Source: Ampullimonas aquatilis (lineage in GTDB: Bacteria; Pseudomonadota; Gammaproteobacteria; Burkholderiales; Burkholderiaceae_D). From it: DNA of 64,000 nucleotides. The notes beneath the pieces are model-generated. The model was given only the letters and a program-made list of their open reading frames with translations, did no database searches and was not told the DNA's origin. Made by a program: the position numbers and the translations under genes. Of this stretch, positions 9,062-18,440 are shown one piece after another; position 1 is the stretch's first letter; every line of letters begins with the position of its first letter. The stretch spans positions 1,984,001 to 2,048,000 of the forward strand of contig NZ_CP183834.1 of NCBI RefSeq assembly GCF_049675895.1, given 5' to 3'.

Positions 9062-9548
9062 AACCAAGCTGGGTGAGATCGGTCATGCGGGTGGGATACA
9101 GTCGGCCGATCAGGTGATCACATTCATGTTGCACTACACGGGCGTGAAAACCATCGACGGTACGGTCGATCATTTCGCCATATTCGTCAAAGCCGGTGTA
9201 GCGCAACTGGGTATAGCGAGGCACGGCACCACGCAGGCCGGGCACACTCAGGCACCCTTCCCAGCCTTGTTCGGTTTTGTCGGTGAGTGGGTAAAGGCTG
9301 GGATTGATCAAAATGGTTTGTGGAATCGCTGGCGCACCTGGGTAGCGCTGGCTTTGTTCAAAGCCAAAAATCACCAACTGCAAATTGATGCCAATCTGTG
9401 GGGCGGCCAGACCAACGCCACCCGCAGCCTGCATGGTTTCAAACATGTCCGTCACCAGCGTGTGCAAGGCTGGCGTATCAAAATACTGAACCGGCTCGGC
9501 AATTCGCAACAGGCGCGGATCACCCATTCTCAAAATATCATGAATCAT
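9024..9548 (-). CDS. def: Peptide deformylase
   Basis: Metalloenzyme that removes the formyl group from the N-terminal Met of new proteins. All three family motifs are present: GVGLAAPQIG, EGCLSVPG (Cys metal ligand) and HECDHLIG (two His ligands and the catalytic Glu). The ATG at 9548 gives 174 residues beginning MIHDILRMGDPRLL, the usual deformylase start; an earlier in-frame start at 9629 would add 27 residues without family character. It is monocistronic, not next to fmt as is common, so it may be a second deformylase copy. The 314 bases between its start and the next gene (9549-9862) hold nothing I recognise apart from its likely promoter. Confidence 0.93.
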   Translation of the reverse strand: MIHDILRMGDPRLLRIAEPVQYFDTPALHTLVTDMFETMQAAGGVGLAAPQIGINLQLVIFGFEQSQRYPGAPAIPQTILINPSLYPLTDKTEQGWEGCLSVPGLRGAVPRYTQLRYTGFDEYGEMIDRTVDGFHARVVQHECDHLIGRLYPTRMTDLTQLGFTEVLFPELPPT

Positions 9549-9862
9549 GTCGGCCCTCGATTTGTACTGTTTTACACCATCGTTCGTGGTGTCGTTATTG
9601 GCCCCTGAAGAAATGGCAAACTGCGTCAATCCGCCATGTTTTGATTAGTCAGGCAACGCACCAATCGGGTTGCTTAGTGTGTGATCCATCTCTTCATGGT
9701 GCTTTGATTACAAAGCCAATAAGGATGTCTAGCAAGAAGTGTTTCTACTTAGTTGCGCAGAAATATGCGTCGTGTCATCCGATCATCAGAGTGGTGTGAT
9801 GATGAAGAATGCGCTCAGAAAAATTCTGGTGGCAGACCTGCTATCGCCCTCGGTAAAAAAAA

Positions 9863-10270
9863 CTAAACCAGACCGGAATTGTTTGAAAGTTGCAGGCGGG
9901 TCAATTCGATGCCTTGTCGGGTGGCCTGCCATTCCTCTGATTTCAAGACTGACCATTGAGCAATAAACCGGGCCATATCGAGATACCCCAAAAAACGCCA
10001 CGATGAAGCCAGCTTGCTGAGTATGATCTCTTCCAGCCAACCATGATCAATATACAGACCGTCTTCGTCAAAATACAGTGGTTGTGACCTGCAGGCAGGA
10101 TAAACCTCGTCAATGAGTATGTGTTCAAGCTCGGTCACACTGTAGGGTGAACGCGCCAGAATATCAATACGCCAGCTTCGACCCAGGGCATCGTCCAAAT
10201 GCAAAAAGAGTTCGGAAAGCACTTCCCAGACAGGACGCCGATTCTGCAAATCACTGCGGGCTGGAAGCAT
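9863..10270 (-). CDS. Small acidic hypothetical protein (possible DUF7079-type)
   Basis: 135 residues, soluble, rich in Trp, Leu, Asp and Glu. It has no signal peptide or membrane segment. Landmarks are RRPVWEVLSELFLHLDD near the start and SPYSVTELEHILIDEVYPAC in the middle. This layout recalls a family of small bacterial proteins I know as DUF7079, some of which look like immunity proteins, but that is recollection only. It sits alone between def and a long AT-rich non-coding stretch. Function is unknown. Confidence 0.6.
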   Translation of the reverse strand: MLPARSDLQNRRPVWEVLSELFLHLDDALGRSWRIDILARSPYSVTELEHILIDEVYPACRSQPLYFDEDGLYIDHGWLEEIILSKLASSWRFLGYLDMARFIAQWSVLKSEEWQATRQGIELTRLQLSNNSGLV

Positions 10271-10933
10271 AATGTTGAAAAATCCGGTGAATAAGTCGAA
10301 GCGACGATTCTGACAAAGTATTGTGACATTATCAATTTATAGTTGCTATTAACAATTAATATGAAAAATTAACAACTGTCATGACAACCTCCCTGAGTCT
10401 GTTTTTTATTGGAGGATATCGTCCCAGCAATCAGATCAGCATCACATTTGTCATGCTTCCGCAGACGCAATAGATTGGGCCCGACTGCTCAATACCGACT
10501 TCGCACCGACTTAATACCAACTTGACGTCTATCGGCTTCTTGATTCGCACCCTGCTTGGTTCAAGACTTTTGCACATCAATGACCAAAATCTGCTTAAAC
10601 CGGTCAAATTCAATAAAACTATGGGGTATATATAAAAATAGGCTCTTTATGTAGGTATTTATTTGCTTAATAAAAATACACTTAAGGAGTATATATCTTG
10701 AGTATGTTTTTTCAAAATCGACTATGGATGAAACCATTTGCCCGTAGAAACTATGCTTTTCCAGTTTTACTTTGAATCTAAAACTTAAAGATTAATTTTT
10801 AACTATATGAATTAATTATAATTATTTAATTAATGTAAAACTTTAAAAGTGATGTGTAAAGTGTGGGTGTGACAAAAAGCCAGCCGTGCCTGACAAGCAC
10901 CTAGCATTTAATCACAAGCAAAAAACAGAAGGA
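10271..10933. other. Long AT-rich intergenic region upstream of the 9863-10270 gene
   Basis: 663 bases without a convincing long gene. The second half is strongly AT-rich. It contains one copy of a motif seen in other intergenic regions (10623-10644, then 10679-10692; see findings) and one short frame with a good ribosome site (10698-10775). Promoter sequences for the 9863-10270 gene should lie in the first part. No tRNA or stable-RNA structure was recognised. Confidence 0.5.
10698..10775 (+). CDS. Possible 25-residue peptide with strong ribosome-binding site
   Basis: A TTG at 10698 lies 8 bases after a strong AAGGAG ribosome site and opens a 25-codon frame (with an in-frame ATG two codons later) ending at TGA 10773-10775. 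The peptide is basic and aromatic (SMFFQNRLWMKPFARRNY). It could be a small protein or a leader peptide, or a chance frame in AT-rich DNA. No downstream gene on this strand would be regulated by it, because the next plus-strand gene is far away. Confidence 0.2.
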   Translation: MSMFFQNRLWMKPFARRNYAFPVLL

Positions 10934-13072
10934 TTACTGCGCCAGCAAAGCCAACAAGCCGGCTTCGTCCAGGATGGTGATGCCGAGTTCTTCGGCTTTG
11001 GTGAGTTTACTGCCGGCTTCGGCACCGGCCACCACGTAATCGGTTTTTTTGGAAACTGAACCCGCGCACTTGCCACCTGCTGCTTCAATTTTGGCCTTGG
11101 CATCGTCACGCGTCATGGTAGGCAAGGTGCCGGTCAGCACAAAAGTCTTGCCAGAAACATGGGGATGATGTGCCACCCTGGCTGGCTCACCTTCTACCCA
11201 ACTGACCCCGGCAGCGCGTAATTGCTCAATCACTTCGACATTATGCGGCTGGTCGAGAAAATGTCGGATCGATTGCGCCACCACCGGGCCCACATCGTTG
11301 ACTTCCAGCAGGCCTTCTTCCGAGGTTCCCATAAAGGCGTCGAGCGTGCCAAAGTGTTTGGCCAGATCTTTGGCAGTCGCTTCACCCACATGGCGTATAC
11401 CCAACCCATAAATAAAGCGCGCCAGCGTGGTTTGCTTACTTTTTTGGAGCGCATCGACCAGATTTTGCGCACTTTTTTCAGCCATGCGCTCCAGATTGGA
11501 TAAGGCCAGCACGCCCAACTTATAAAGATCGGCCAGGGTATGGACGATCTGTTGATCAACCAGCTGATCGACCAGCTTCTCACCCAGGCCTTCAATATCC
11601 AGCGCACGGCGCTGGGCAAAATGCAAAATCGCCTGCTTGCGCTGAGCAGCACAAAACAGCCCGCCCGTACAACGTGCCACCGCCTCACCTTCCAGGCGCA
11701 AGACTTCGGAACCACACACCGGGCAAGTTACGGGCATGACAAATTCAACAGCGCTGGCTGGCCGTCGTTCTGGCAACACACGCACCACCTCCGGAATCAC
11801 ATCACCGGCACGCCGCACAAATACGGTATCACCCACACGCACATCTTTACGGCGCACTTCGTCTTCGTTATGCAAAGTGGCATTGGTGACCGTGACGCCG
11901 CCCACAAACACCGGTGCCAGGCGTGCAACGGGCGTAATGGCACCAGTGCGGCCAACCTGCACTTCAATGGCTTCCACCGTGGTCAGGGCTTCCTGAGCGG
12001 GATACTTATGGGCAATGGCAAAACGCGGGGCTCGCGAGACAAAACCCAGTTCGCGCTGTTCGCTGAATCGATTGACCTTGTAAACCACACCATCAATGTC
12101 ATAAGGCAATTGATCCCGCAGCGCGCCCATCTTGCGGTAAAAGCTCAGCAATCCGGCTGCGCCGCGCACCACCCCCCGATGTTCGCAAACAGGAATACCC
12201 AGACTGGCGTACCAATCCAGTAATTCACCATGCGTTTCTGGCAAACTCACACCGCTAGTCAGCCCGCTCACTTCACCGAGCCCATAAGCAAAAAACGAGA
12301 GTGGCCGACTGGCCGTGATTTTAGGATCAAGCTGCCGCAAACTGCCCGCCGCCGCATTGCGCGGATTGGCAAATTCCTTTTCACCCTTGTCACGCTGACG
12401 GGCATTGAGACCGGCAAAGTCGGCGTGAAACATGAACACTTCGCCACGCACCTCCAGTATTGCTGGCACCAGCCCTTTGAGTTTGAGCGGAATCGCGCGA
12501 ATCGTGCGGATATTGGCCGTGACATTTTCACCCACCGCGCCATCGCCACGGGTGGCGGCATTGACCAGCACCCCCTGTTCGTAGCGCAAATTAATGGCCA
12601 GGCCATCAAACTTGAGCTCAACCGCAAAGGCAACACCTGCCGCTTCGTTGTTAATCGGTTCAGCCATCGACTCGGCAACCGGCGCATCAAACAAACCGCC
12701 TTGCTGCGGCGCGACTGACGTATCGGTCTGGCTGCCCACTGTTCCTACCGCCTGCCCCAACCCGTCGGCCACACGTTTGGCAAAGGCATGAATATCGTCA
12801 TCTTCAAAACCATTATTGAGCGAGAGCATTGGCACCACATGAGTCACCTGCTCAAACGCTGAAAGCGCAGCGCCACCCACACGCTGAGTGGGCGAATCGG
12901 GTGTCAATAATTCGGGGTATTGGTTTTCAAGCGCCTGCAGTTCGGCAAACAGCCGGTCATATTCCGAATCGGGAACCAACGGTGCATCCTGCAGATAGTA
13001 GGCTTGATTATGCCGTGCCAGTTCAGCACGCAGTTGCTGCACGCGCTCAATGGCATTGGTTGGAACTGACAT
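10934..13072 (-). CDS. ligA: NAD-dependent DNA ligase LigA
   Basis: 712 residues; joins DNA nicks in replication and repair using NAD+. Domains in order: Ia/adenylation with ELKFDGLAINLRYE (the Lys of KFDG is the AMP-linked residue), OB fold, a Cys4 zinc finger (CPVCGSEVLRLEGEAVARC and a later Cys), helix-hairpin-helix repeats (DIEGLG, YGLGIRHVGEATA, VNDVGPVVAQSI) and a C-terminal BRCT domain (FVLTGTLPTMTRDDAKAKIE). Between the Ia region and the KFDG motif there is a longer than usual, Gly/Ser/Gln-rich insert (around residues 100-145). Betaproteobacterial LigA proteins often have an insert here. It is downstream of zipA on the same strand with a 126-base gap. Confidence 0.97.
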   Translation of the reverse strand: MSVPTNAIERVQQLRAELARHNQAYYLQDAPLVPDSEYDRLFAELQALENQYPELLTPDSPTQRVGGAALSAFEQVTHVVPMLSLNNGFEDDDIHAFAKRVADGLGQAVGTVGSQTDTSVAPQQGGLFDAPVAESMAEPINNEAAGVAFAVELKFDGLAINLRYEQGVLVNAATRGDGAVGENVTANIRTIRAIPLKLKGLVPAILEVRGEVFMFHADFAGLNARQRDKGEKEFANPRNAAAGSLRQLDPKITASRPLSFFAYGLGEVSGLTSGVSLPETHGELLDWYASLGIPVCEHRGVVRGAAGLLSFYRKMGALRDQLPYDIDGVVYKVNRFSEQRELGFVSRAPRFAIAHKYPAQEALTTVEAIEVQVGRTGAITPVARLAPVFVGGVTVTNATLHNEDEVRRKDVRVGDTVFVRRAGDVIPEVVRVLPERRPASAVEFVMPVTCPVCGSEVLRLEGEAVARCTGGLFCAAQRKQAILHFAQRRALDIEGLGEKLVDQLVDQQIVHTLADLYKLGVLALSNLERMAEKSAQNLVDALQKSKQTTLARFIYGLGIRHVGEATAKDLAKHFGTLDAFMGTSEEGLLEVNDVGPVVAQSIRHFLDQPHNVEVIEQLRAAGVSWVEGEPARVAHHPHVSGKTFVLTGTLPTMTRDDAKAKIEAAGGKCAGSVSKKTDYVVAGAEAGSKLTKAEELGITILDEAGLLALLAQ

Positions 13073-13198
13073 GACAATCAGGAATCGGCTAATCGCTCAA
13101 TCTGCTCAGGCTATTGCCTGGCAGATTGTCGAAATAATCGTTGAACGACATAGGCGCGTCACTTGTGGAAAGATGAACAACCAATTTGGACAGCGAAT

Positions 13199-14311
13199 TT
13201 AGACCGCGTATAAACGCCGTGTCAATGAAGAACCCGCCACAATGCCATATGCCTGCATTTCTTCATACTTGCCAAGTAATTGCTGGTCAATTGCATCCAG
13301 TGCGGCCGGTGGCAAGGGCTGGCCGTTATCGTCCACAATCTGCGCACCAATCTTGGCAGACAAGGTTTCGGCATACTGACGCATGGCCGCAAAAGGCTTG
13401 AGCTCCTGCTTGGCACGTGGCACATCCAGCAACAAGGTCAACGCCTGTACGGGCTGATCAAATTCCATGGCGGGTGACAATTGTTGCGTGCCGCCCGTAC
13501 TCATGCTTTTGAGCGACATCAGCCATTCGGGCACATTGACAAAGAAAATCGGTTCATCCAGTGAATCTTCACGCACAAAAGCATAGCGTGCCGGTGCAAT
13601 GGGCATCCAGCGATCCTGCTGGGCAATATGGCGTACGGTGGCAGGTGCCCAGGGCGCACCATCGGACACCAGATTCAGACTGATTTTCAAGTCATGATTG
13701 GCGGCCAATTGATCCAGCTTTTCAGCTTGCATGATGATGGCGCTCATATCGGGCACGTCCACAAAGGCATTGAATGGCTCGGTAGCACGCTGCAGACGGC
13801 TGGCAAATTCGGAATATTCCAGACTGCTCAATGGACCACGGCGGCAGGCCATTTGCAGACCAATACGCAATTGGAGGTAGTTCACCCCAGGATTGATGGC
13901 TTCCCAGATATGCTCACTGCGGTTATAGCCTTCCAGCTTGACAGTCTTGTTGCCAACCTTTTTAAAACCATCAAAGGCCTTTTCAATCTGCGCACCCGAA
14001 CGTTCGGTTTCCAGCGTGACCGGTGTAATGGCATCCACCAGGGGATTGATACCGTCTTCCGAAAAAACCTGAATCATGGAATCCGGCTCGGCCAGCGTCA
14101 TTTCTCCAATCGCCGTGGGCGTCACGGTATCTTCCTGAATAAACACCGGCTCTTTCAATTCTCCCGTCTGACTATCCATGTCCTGATCCATGGTTGCAGA
14201 AAATGGCTGTGCGGTGCGAGCCATTTTTCTTGCCTGCCACACATTAAAAACCACCACCCCAATCACGACGATGGCGCCTGCACCAATCAAGCTGGTCTGT
14301 AAATCAGTCAT
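13199..14311 (-). CDS. zipA: Cell division protein ZipA homologue
   Basis: 370 residues. An N-terminal membrane anchor (SLIGAGAIVVIGVVVFNVW, residues about 7-25) is followed by an Asp/Thr/Glu-rich linker. The C-terminal globular domain (about residues 215-345) has the features of the ZipA FtsZ-binding domain, including PWAPATVRHIAQQDRWMPI and a region rich in Met and Phe. ZipA tethers FtsZ to the inner membrane at the septum. Position between smc and ligA matches the usual smc-zipA-ligA order. Similarity to E. coli ZipA is expected to be low, so the call leans on architecture and position. Confidence 0.85.
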   Translation of the reverse strand: MTDLQTSLIGAGAIVVIGVVVFNVWQARKMARTAQPFSATMDQDMDSQTGELKEPVFIQEDTVTPTAIGEMTLAEPDSMIQVFSEDGINPLVDAITPVTLETERSGAQIEKAFDGFKKVGNKTVKLEGYNRSEHIWEAINPGVNYLQLRIGLQMACRRGPLSSLEYSEFASRLQRATEPFNAFVDVPDMSAIIMQAEKLDQLAANHDLKISLNLVSDGAPWAPATVRHIAQQDRWMPIAPARYAFVREDSLDEPIFFVNVPEWLMSLKSMSTGGTQQLSPAMEFDQPVQALTLLLDVPRAKQELKPFAAMRQYAETLSAKIGAQIVDDNGQPLPPAALDAIDQQLLGKYEEMQAYGIVAGSSLTRRLYAV

Positions 14312-14406
14312 AGTTATCGTTATGTCTCAAAAATTGAAGGAAACCCGTTGGTCGGTTTGATGAAGTCAGTTTGATCAAGTTGATTTGATAAATTAACCAG
14401 CCTTGT

Positions 14407-17400
14407 TTATGCAGCCATGGCATCGGTCAAATTGACCGCTGCCTCCATATCCACTGCCACAATCCGGGATACGCCCTGCTCCTGCATGGTCACACCAATC
14501 AATTGCTGCGCCATTTCCATGGCAATTTTATTGTGTGAAATGAAGAGGAACTGCGTCACGGATGACATTTTCTTCACAATCCGCGCGTAACGCTCGGTAT
14601 TGGCATCATCCAGTGGCGCATCCACCTCGTCGAGCAGGCAGAAGGGCGCCGGATTGAGCTGGAACAAGGAAAACACCAGCGCAATCGCGGTGAGTGCCTT
14701 TTCTCCACCCGACAGCAGATGAATCGTACTGTTTTTCTTGCCGGGTGGCTGTGCCATCACCTGCACACCGGAATCGAGAATTTCTTCGCCGGTCATCACC
14801 AGTTTGGCCTGCCCACCGCCAAACAAACCCGGGAACAACTCACCAAACTGCTCATTGACCTTGTCAAAAGTGTCTTTGAGCAAACCACGCGTTTCCTTGT
14901 CGATGCGGCTGATGGCATCTTCCAGTGTGGTCATCGCCTCCACCAGATCGGCATTTTGTGAATCAAGGAAGGTTTTGCGTTCAGTCGCCGCATTGAGTTC
15001 ATCCAAAGCCGCCAGATTGACTGCACCCAAGGCATTGATGGCATTATTGATCCGCGTGACTTCACCCTGCAAATAGGGCGCCTTGAGATTGGGATCCAGT
15101 TTTTCAGCCAGCGCCAATTCATCCGCCTGGACAGCACGCAGTTGTTCGTCAAACTGCTCAATATTGAGACGTGCCGCCTGCTCTTTCATTTGTACGTCGA
15201 CAATTTTCTGGCGCAGCGGATCGAGCGTGCGCTCGGTTTGCATGCGTTTTTCTTCGGCACCACGCAAAGCATGATTCAGTGAATCCAGCTCGGTACGGGC
15301 ATCAGTCAATGCCTGCTCACGTTCACTGCGAATCTCCAATGCCTCTTGCAAGCCAGCACGGGCCGACTCGTCAACCAGTGCAGCCAGCTCGACTTCGGCC
15401 AGGGCAATCGAATCAATAACGTGTTTGATATTCTCAGAATTTTGTTGAAGATTATTCTTCAAATTATTGATTCTATTGTGAATATTACGAATATCAAAAT
15501 CAGCTTGTTGGGCACTGCGCTCCAGCTCGCGATGCTTGTCACGGGCGCTGCTCAGCTGCGCATCCAGTGTTTCAAAAGCCATTTGTGCGTCTTCAAACTT
15601 CATTTGCAGCTCGGCCAGCTCGCCATCCAACGTTTCAAAATTGGCTTCGGCATCCGATTGAATCGCCCGCTGGGTTTCCTCTTCGGCGGCCAATTCTTCG
15701 AGATCGGCCTGAATCTGGGTACTGCGCGCACTGTGTTGCTGCTGCGCCTGCGCCAGCTTTTGCAGTTCGAGCTGGTGCTGATGCAATTGCTGGGTGATGC
15801 GCGTCAGCTCACCACGCAAACGCTGGATTTCTTCATTGGCGCGACTATAGGCGGCTTCGGCCTTGATCTGCTCAGTGCGCGCTTCATCCGACATGATCTG
15901 CTGAGCGCGGATCAGTTTGCCCAGATTGTCAATCTCATGCTGACGCGCCAGCATGCCGGCCTGCTCGGAATCAGCCGCATACAGTGACAAGCTATGCTCC
16001 GTCACCACATGGCCTTCACGCACAATAAACATGGCACCCGCAGGCAACTTGCTGCGTTCCTGCAGGGCTTCGGCCAGACTCTCGGCAACATACACTTGCG
16101 CCAGCCAGTCGGTCATCAGTCCACGCATACCGGCATCATTGATTTTGAGCAATTGCATGAACGGCTTGAGGCCAGCCACAGGTGCCGCGCTCTTGCTGCT
16201 GGCACCAGCCGGGCTGACAAAAGAGAGTTTGGCTGGCGGCAAATCCCCCAGAAAAGCTTTGGCCCAGTCCAGATTACTCAATTCCAAAGCAGCAAAACGC
16301 TCCCGCAGCGATGATTCCAGCGCGGCTTCCCAACCGGCTTCAATATCCAGCCGCTGCCAGAGTCTGGGCAGACCGGCCAATTCATGTTTGGCGAGCCAGG
16401 GCTGGACTTTTTCCTGCACTTGGACTTTTTCCTGCAACTGTTTGAGCGCCGACAACCTTGCTTCCAGTTGAGCAATATTGGCGGCTTCGGTAGTCACACG
16501 CTGGCTGGCGGTTTTACGCGCACTGTCCGCATCTTCCAATTCAGCCTGCTTGTCGCCCAATTGCGCTTCCAGCTCCGCTTTGCGATCTTCTTCATCGGCC
16601 ACCAGGGCGCGCAGCTCTTCGAGCCGAGTTGCATCCGGTGCATCCAGATTGCGCGATTCCTGCGTCAGGCGTTCGCGGCGCTGCGTCAGCGCCTGCAGTC
16701 GATCACTGGCATTTTTCTGATGCAGACTTTCCAGCTTGATGGCCTGTTCGGCCTGGCTGATGGCATTGCGCTGGCTGGTCAGAGCGGTTTGCTGGTCACG
16801 CCACTGAGCTTCCATTTCAGGTACGGCATCCGCCTGACTGGCTAGCGAATCCTGGCTTGAGGCGTGTTTTTCTTCAGCTTCAGCCAGTTGCAGATTGGCG
16901 TCTTCCAAAGCCAGTTCAAATTCGCCAGTCTGGTTTTGCCATTGCTCGCGTTGCCCCACCAGTGCGGTCAGTTGCGCCTGGGCACGGTTGCGTGAATCGA
17001 CCACAAAGCGGATTTCGGCTTCCAGTCGACTGACTTCGCTGTTGGCTTCGTAATAGGCACCCTGCACACCAGCCATCCGGTCGTTGGCTTCATACTGGCT
17101 GGCACGCACATGCTCGATCTCGGCTTCCACCTGGCGCAGCTCGGCAATCTGGGCTTCCAGATCAATCTGGGCGCGTTCGATATCGCGCATCAGTTTTTCC
17201 TGCTCGACCTGCGCATCTTTTTTGCGCAACAGCCACAGCAGTTTTTGTTTTTCCTCGCCATCGCTTTGCAGATCGCGGTACTGCTGCGCCACGACCGCCT
17301 GACCTTGCAATTTTTCGAGGTTGTTATTGAGTTCGCGCAGAATGTCTTCAACCCGGGTCAGGTTTTCACGGGTGTCTTGCAGACGGTTTTCGGTATCACG

Positions 17401-17931
17401 ACGGCGTTCTTTGTATTTGGAAACACCGGCGGCTTCTTCCAGAAAAATCCGTAATTCTTCGGGGCGTGCTTCAATGATGCGCGAGATCATGCCCTGACCA
17501 ATAATGGCGTAAGCCCGTGGTCCCAGACCCGTGCCCATGAAGATATCCTGAATATCGCGGCGCCGAACCACCTGATTATTGATGTAATAAGACGAATTGC
17601 CGTCACGCGTCAAAACCCGTTTGACTGAAATTTCGGCGTATTGGCTCCACTGGCCACCGGCACCACCATCGGCGTTGTCAAAAATCAGCTCGACGCTGGC
17701 ACGACTGGCTGGCTTGCGATTGGTCGATCCATTGAAAATAACGTCCTGCATGGATTCACCACGCAACTCGGACGCCTTGGATTCACCCAGTACCCAGCGC
17801 ACCGCATCAATGATGTTGGATTTGCCGCAACCATTGGGGCCCACCACGCCGACCAGTTGGCCTGGCACGTGAAAATGGGTGGGATCAACAAAGGATTTGA
17901 AGCCTGCTAGCTTAATGGAAGAAAGTCGCAC
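14407..17931 (-). CDS. smc: Chromosome segregation ATPase SMC
   Basis: 1174 residues; forms the condensin-like complex that organises the chromosome. It has a Walker A at the N-terminus (GPNGCGKSNIIDAVRWVLGE), two long coiled coils with a hinge at about residues 500-670, the C-terminal ABC signature (HLLSGGEKALTAIAL) and a Walker B (FCLLDEVDAPLDDAN). The start is a GTG giving the normal N-terminus RLSSIKLAGFKSF. A local AT-rich patch around 15415-15500 encodes about 30 Asn/Ile-rich residues of the second coiled coil and uses codons unlike the rest of the gene. It is the first gene of the smc-zipA-ligA group. Confidence 0.97.
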   Translation of the reverse strand: MRLSSIKLAGFKSFVDPTHFHVPGQLVGVVGPNGCGKSNIIDAVRWVLGESKASELRGESMQDVIFNGSTNRKPASRASVELIFDNADGGAGGQWSQYAEISVKRVLTRDGNSSYYINNQVVRRRDIQDIFMGTGLGPRAYAIIGQGMISRIIEARPEELRIFLEEAAGVSKYKERRRDTENRLQDTRENLTRVEDILRELNNNLEKLQGQAVVAQQYRDLQSDGEEKQKLLWLLRKKDAQVEQEKLMRDIERAQIDLEAQIAELRQVEAEIEHVRASQYEANDRMAGVQGAYYEANSEVSRLEAEIRFVVDSRNRAQAQLTALVGQREQWQNQTGEFELALEDANLQLAEAEEKHASSQDSLASQADAVPEMEAQWRDQQTALTSQRNAISQAEQAIKLESLHQKNASDRLQALTQRRERLTQESRNLDAPDATRLEELRALVADEEDRKAELEAQLGDKQAELEDADSARKTASQRVTTEAANIAQLEARLSALKQLQEKVQVQEKVQPWLAKHELAGLPRLWQRLDIEAGWEAALESSLRERFAALELSNLDWAKAFLGDLPPAKLSFVSPAGASSKSAAPVAGLKPFMQLLKINDAGMRGLMTDWLAQVYVAESLAEALQERSKLPAGAMFIVREGHVVTEHSLSLYAADSEQAGMLARQHEIDNLGKLIRAQQIMSDEARTEQIKAEAAYSRANEEIQRLRGELTRITQQLHQHQLELQKLAQAQQQHSARSTQIQADLEELAAEEETQRAIQSDAEANFETLDGELAELQMKFEDAQMAFETLDAQLSSARDKHRELERSAQQADFDIRNIHNRINNLKNNLQQNSENIKHVIDSIALAEVELAALVDESARAGLQEALEIRSEREQALTDARTELDSLNHALRGAEEKRMQTERTLDPLRQKIVDVQMKEQAARLNIEQFDEQLRAVQADELALAEKLDPNLKAPYLQGEVTRINNAINALGAVNLAALDELNAATERKTFLDSQNADLVEAMTTLEDAISRIDKETRGLLKDTFDKVNEQFGELFPGLFGGGQAKLVMTGEEILDSGVQVMAQPPGKKNSTIHLLSGGEKALTAIALVFSLFQLNPAPFCLLDEVDAPLDDANTERYARIVKKMSSVTQFLFISHNKIAMEMAQQLIGVTMQEQGVSRIVAVDMEAAVNLTDAMAA

Positions 17932-18440
17932 TGATGTTGTTTGCTCGGATCGTTAAATCGGACACTGCTGCGGAAATGCCACCCATGACAGGCACGTGAT
18001 GTGGCATGGTACTCACCATCCCGGTCTGGCACATTGAGTTGCGCGACTGCGACCGTGAAGAAAGTCACAATATTACCATTGCGCCCGCCCTAAATCGGCC
18101 TGATCGGAAAGGAATTTTAGTCGCAAATCGACTGAATAGAATCCTCTTTATATTGCAGGAAAAAATATACTGTCATTCAGTATTTTTAAATAACCATTGT
18201 TTATTTACCTGACAAGCCATATTTAACATATACCCCATTATGTCAGCATTAAAACAAGGGTTTTCACCTATCACAAATTAAAACCAATAGACTTATCTCA
18301 CACCATTTTTTCGGTGGATGTTGTTATCAAATAACAGTTCACAATTGTTTAATGTCGCCCTTTCAGCACCTGCTCCTACTATGCGCCCACGCAGTCGTAT
18401 CAAGAACGGCGGCGCTCTTTATTGAAAACAGGAGCTACTC
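17932..18440. other. Intergenic region between divergent smc and the DUF481 gene
   Basis: 509 bases, AT-rich from about 18110. Divergent promoters are expected. A 6-base inverted repeat TGTTAT-CAA-ATAACA lies at 18322-18336 and may be an operator of the DUF481 gene. The minus strand of about 18219-18245 carries a GGGGTATAT-type motif shared with other intergenic regions (see findings). A 68-codon frame at 18006-18212 (+) has no supporting features and was not called. Confidence 0.45.

Noticed and set aside
15346..15987. 213-codon frame antisense to smc
   Set aside because: Shadow of the smc coiled-coil codons; no independent signals.
18006..18212. 68-codon frame upstream of DUF481
   Set aside because: No ribosome site or family features; lies in the divergent promoter region.
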